The notes under the pieces were generated by a model. That model was not told where the DNA came from. It saw only the letters and a list, made by a program, of their open reading frames with translations, and searched no databases. 5,866 nt of DNA, taken from an uncultured Microcoleaceae cyanobacterium. GTDB lineage: Bacteria > Cyanobacteriota > Cyanobacteriia > Cyanobacteriales > Microcoleaceae. Shown piece by piece: positions 5,804 to 5,866 of this stretch. The stretch spans positions 1 to 5,866 of the forward strand of contig CALKCV010000523.1 in NCBI GenBank assembly GCA_938083405.1, given 5' to 3'. The position numbers and the translations under genes are program-made. Positions within the stretch are counted from its first letter, which is position 1, and each line of letters begins with the position of its first letter.

Positions 5804-5824
5804 GAACAGACAAGATGTCTGTTC
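5804..5824. repeat. GAACAGAC inverted repeat, copy 2
   Basis: GAACAGACA (5804-5812) and TGTCTGTTC (5816-5824) form a perfect 9-bp stem with AGA as loop. It is related to copy 1, 53 bases upstream, but has a different centre while keeping perfectly paired arms. Tandem occurrence of such hairpins is typical of short palindromic repeats that spread in genomes. Confidence 0.65.
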
Positions 5825-5829
5825 TACGC

Positions 5830-5849
5830 AATTGCTGATAAAATATTAC
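5830..5849. repeat. direct repeat, copy 2 (20 bases)
   Basis: This is the partner of 5630-5649, with 18 of 20 bases identical. It is followed at once by AATTGTCG (5850-5857). The same octamer follows copy 1 after a further 17 bases (5667-5674), so the repeated unit may be about 28 bases long with an insertion in copy 1 or a deletion in copy 2. Confidence 0.55.
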
Positions 5850-5866
5850 AATTGTCGAACTTTATC

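Noticed and set aside
5751..5824. CRISPR array
   Set aside because: There are only two short palindromic units with different centres and no regular repeat-spacer pattern or cas genes.
5759..5866. Reading frame open from ATG 5759 to the right edge (36 codons, beginning MPVCSTQKRL)
   Set aside because: It is built almost entirely from the GAACAGAC palindromes and the direct repeat, so it is most likely a repeat-derived chance ORF; its end is outside the window.

Overview
The window looks like cyanobacterial chromosome, probably from a filamentous Oscillatoriales-type organism. The sequence shows a full HIP1 octamer (GCGATCGC, 4109-4116), many GCGATCG or CGATCG cores throughout, and AT-leaning coding sequence with few strong Shine-Dalgarno sites. 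At the right end there are small palindromes built on AGAAACCCGG and GAACAGAC, which I recall as dispersed repeats in Microcoleus/Oscillatoria-like genomes. The genus is inference.

Layout. Bases 1-539 hold the C-terminal part of a metallo-beta-lactamase-fold protein of the UlaG-like/Lactamase_B_3 type, whose start lies upstream of the window; several expected metal ligands are replaced. Bases 540-865 form a mostly non-coding spacer with one possible 44-codon small gene (625-759), a candidate promoter before it, and a perfect 9-bp inverted repeat (791-824) before the next gene. Bases 866-5608 are a tight four-gene, same-strand nucleotide-sugar operon. The genes are an RfbH/DdhC-type PMP- and [2Fe-2S]-dependent sugar 3-dehydrase, a UDP-glucuronate decarboxylase-like extended SDR, a UDP-glucose 6-dehydrogenase, and an RfbJ-like (CDP-abequose synthase-like) SDR reductase. 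Gaps between them are 38, 0 and 19 bases. Bases 5609-5866 are a non-coding, repeat-rich tail with a 33-base palindrome, two related small hairpins, and a 20-base direct repeat whose copies start exactly 200 bases apart.

How the genes may work together. The conventional reading is two sugar branches in one polysaccharide locus. Ugd plus the decarboxylase-like SDR would make UDP-glucuronate and UDP-xylose (or UDP-4-ketopentose). RfbH plus the RfbJ-like reductase would make a CDP-3,6-dideoxyhexose such as abequose. The genes expected upstream in the second branch (rfbF, rfbG) and the E3 reductase are not in the window. A more speculative reading is one linear pathway: UDP-glucose is oxidised, decarboxylated to a 4-ketopentose, 3-deoxygenated by the RfbH-like enzyme and reduced at C4, giving a 3-deoxypentose nucleotide. 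This is the most interesting testable idea here.
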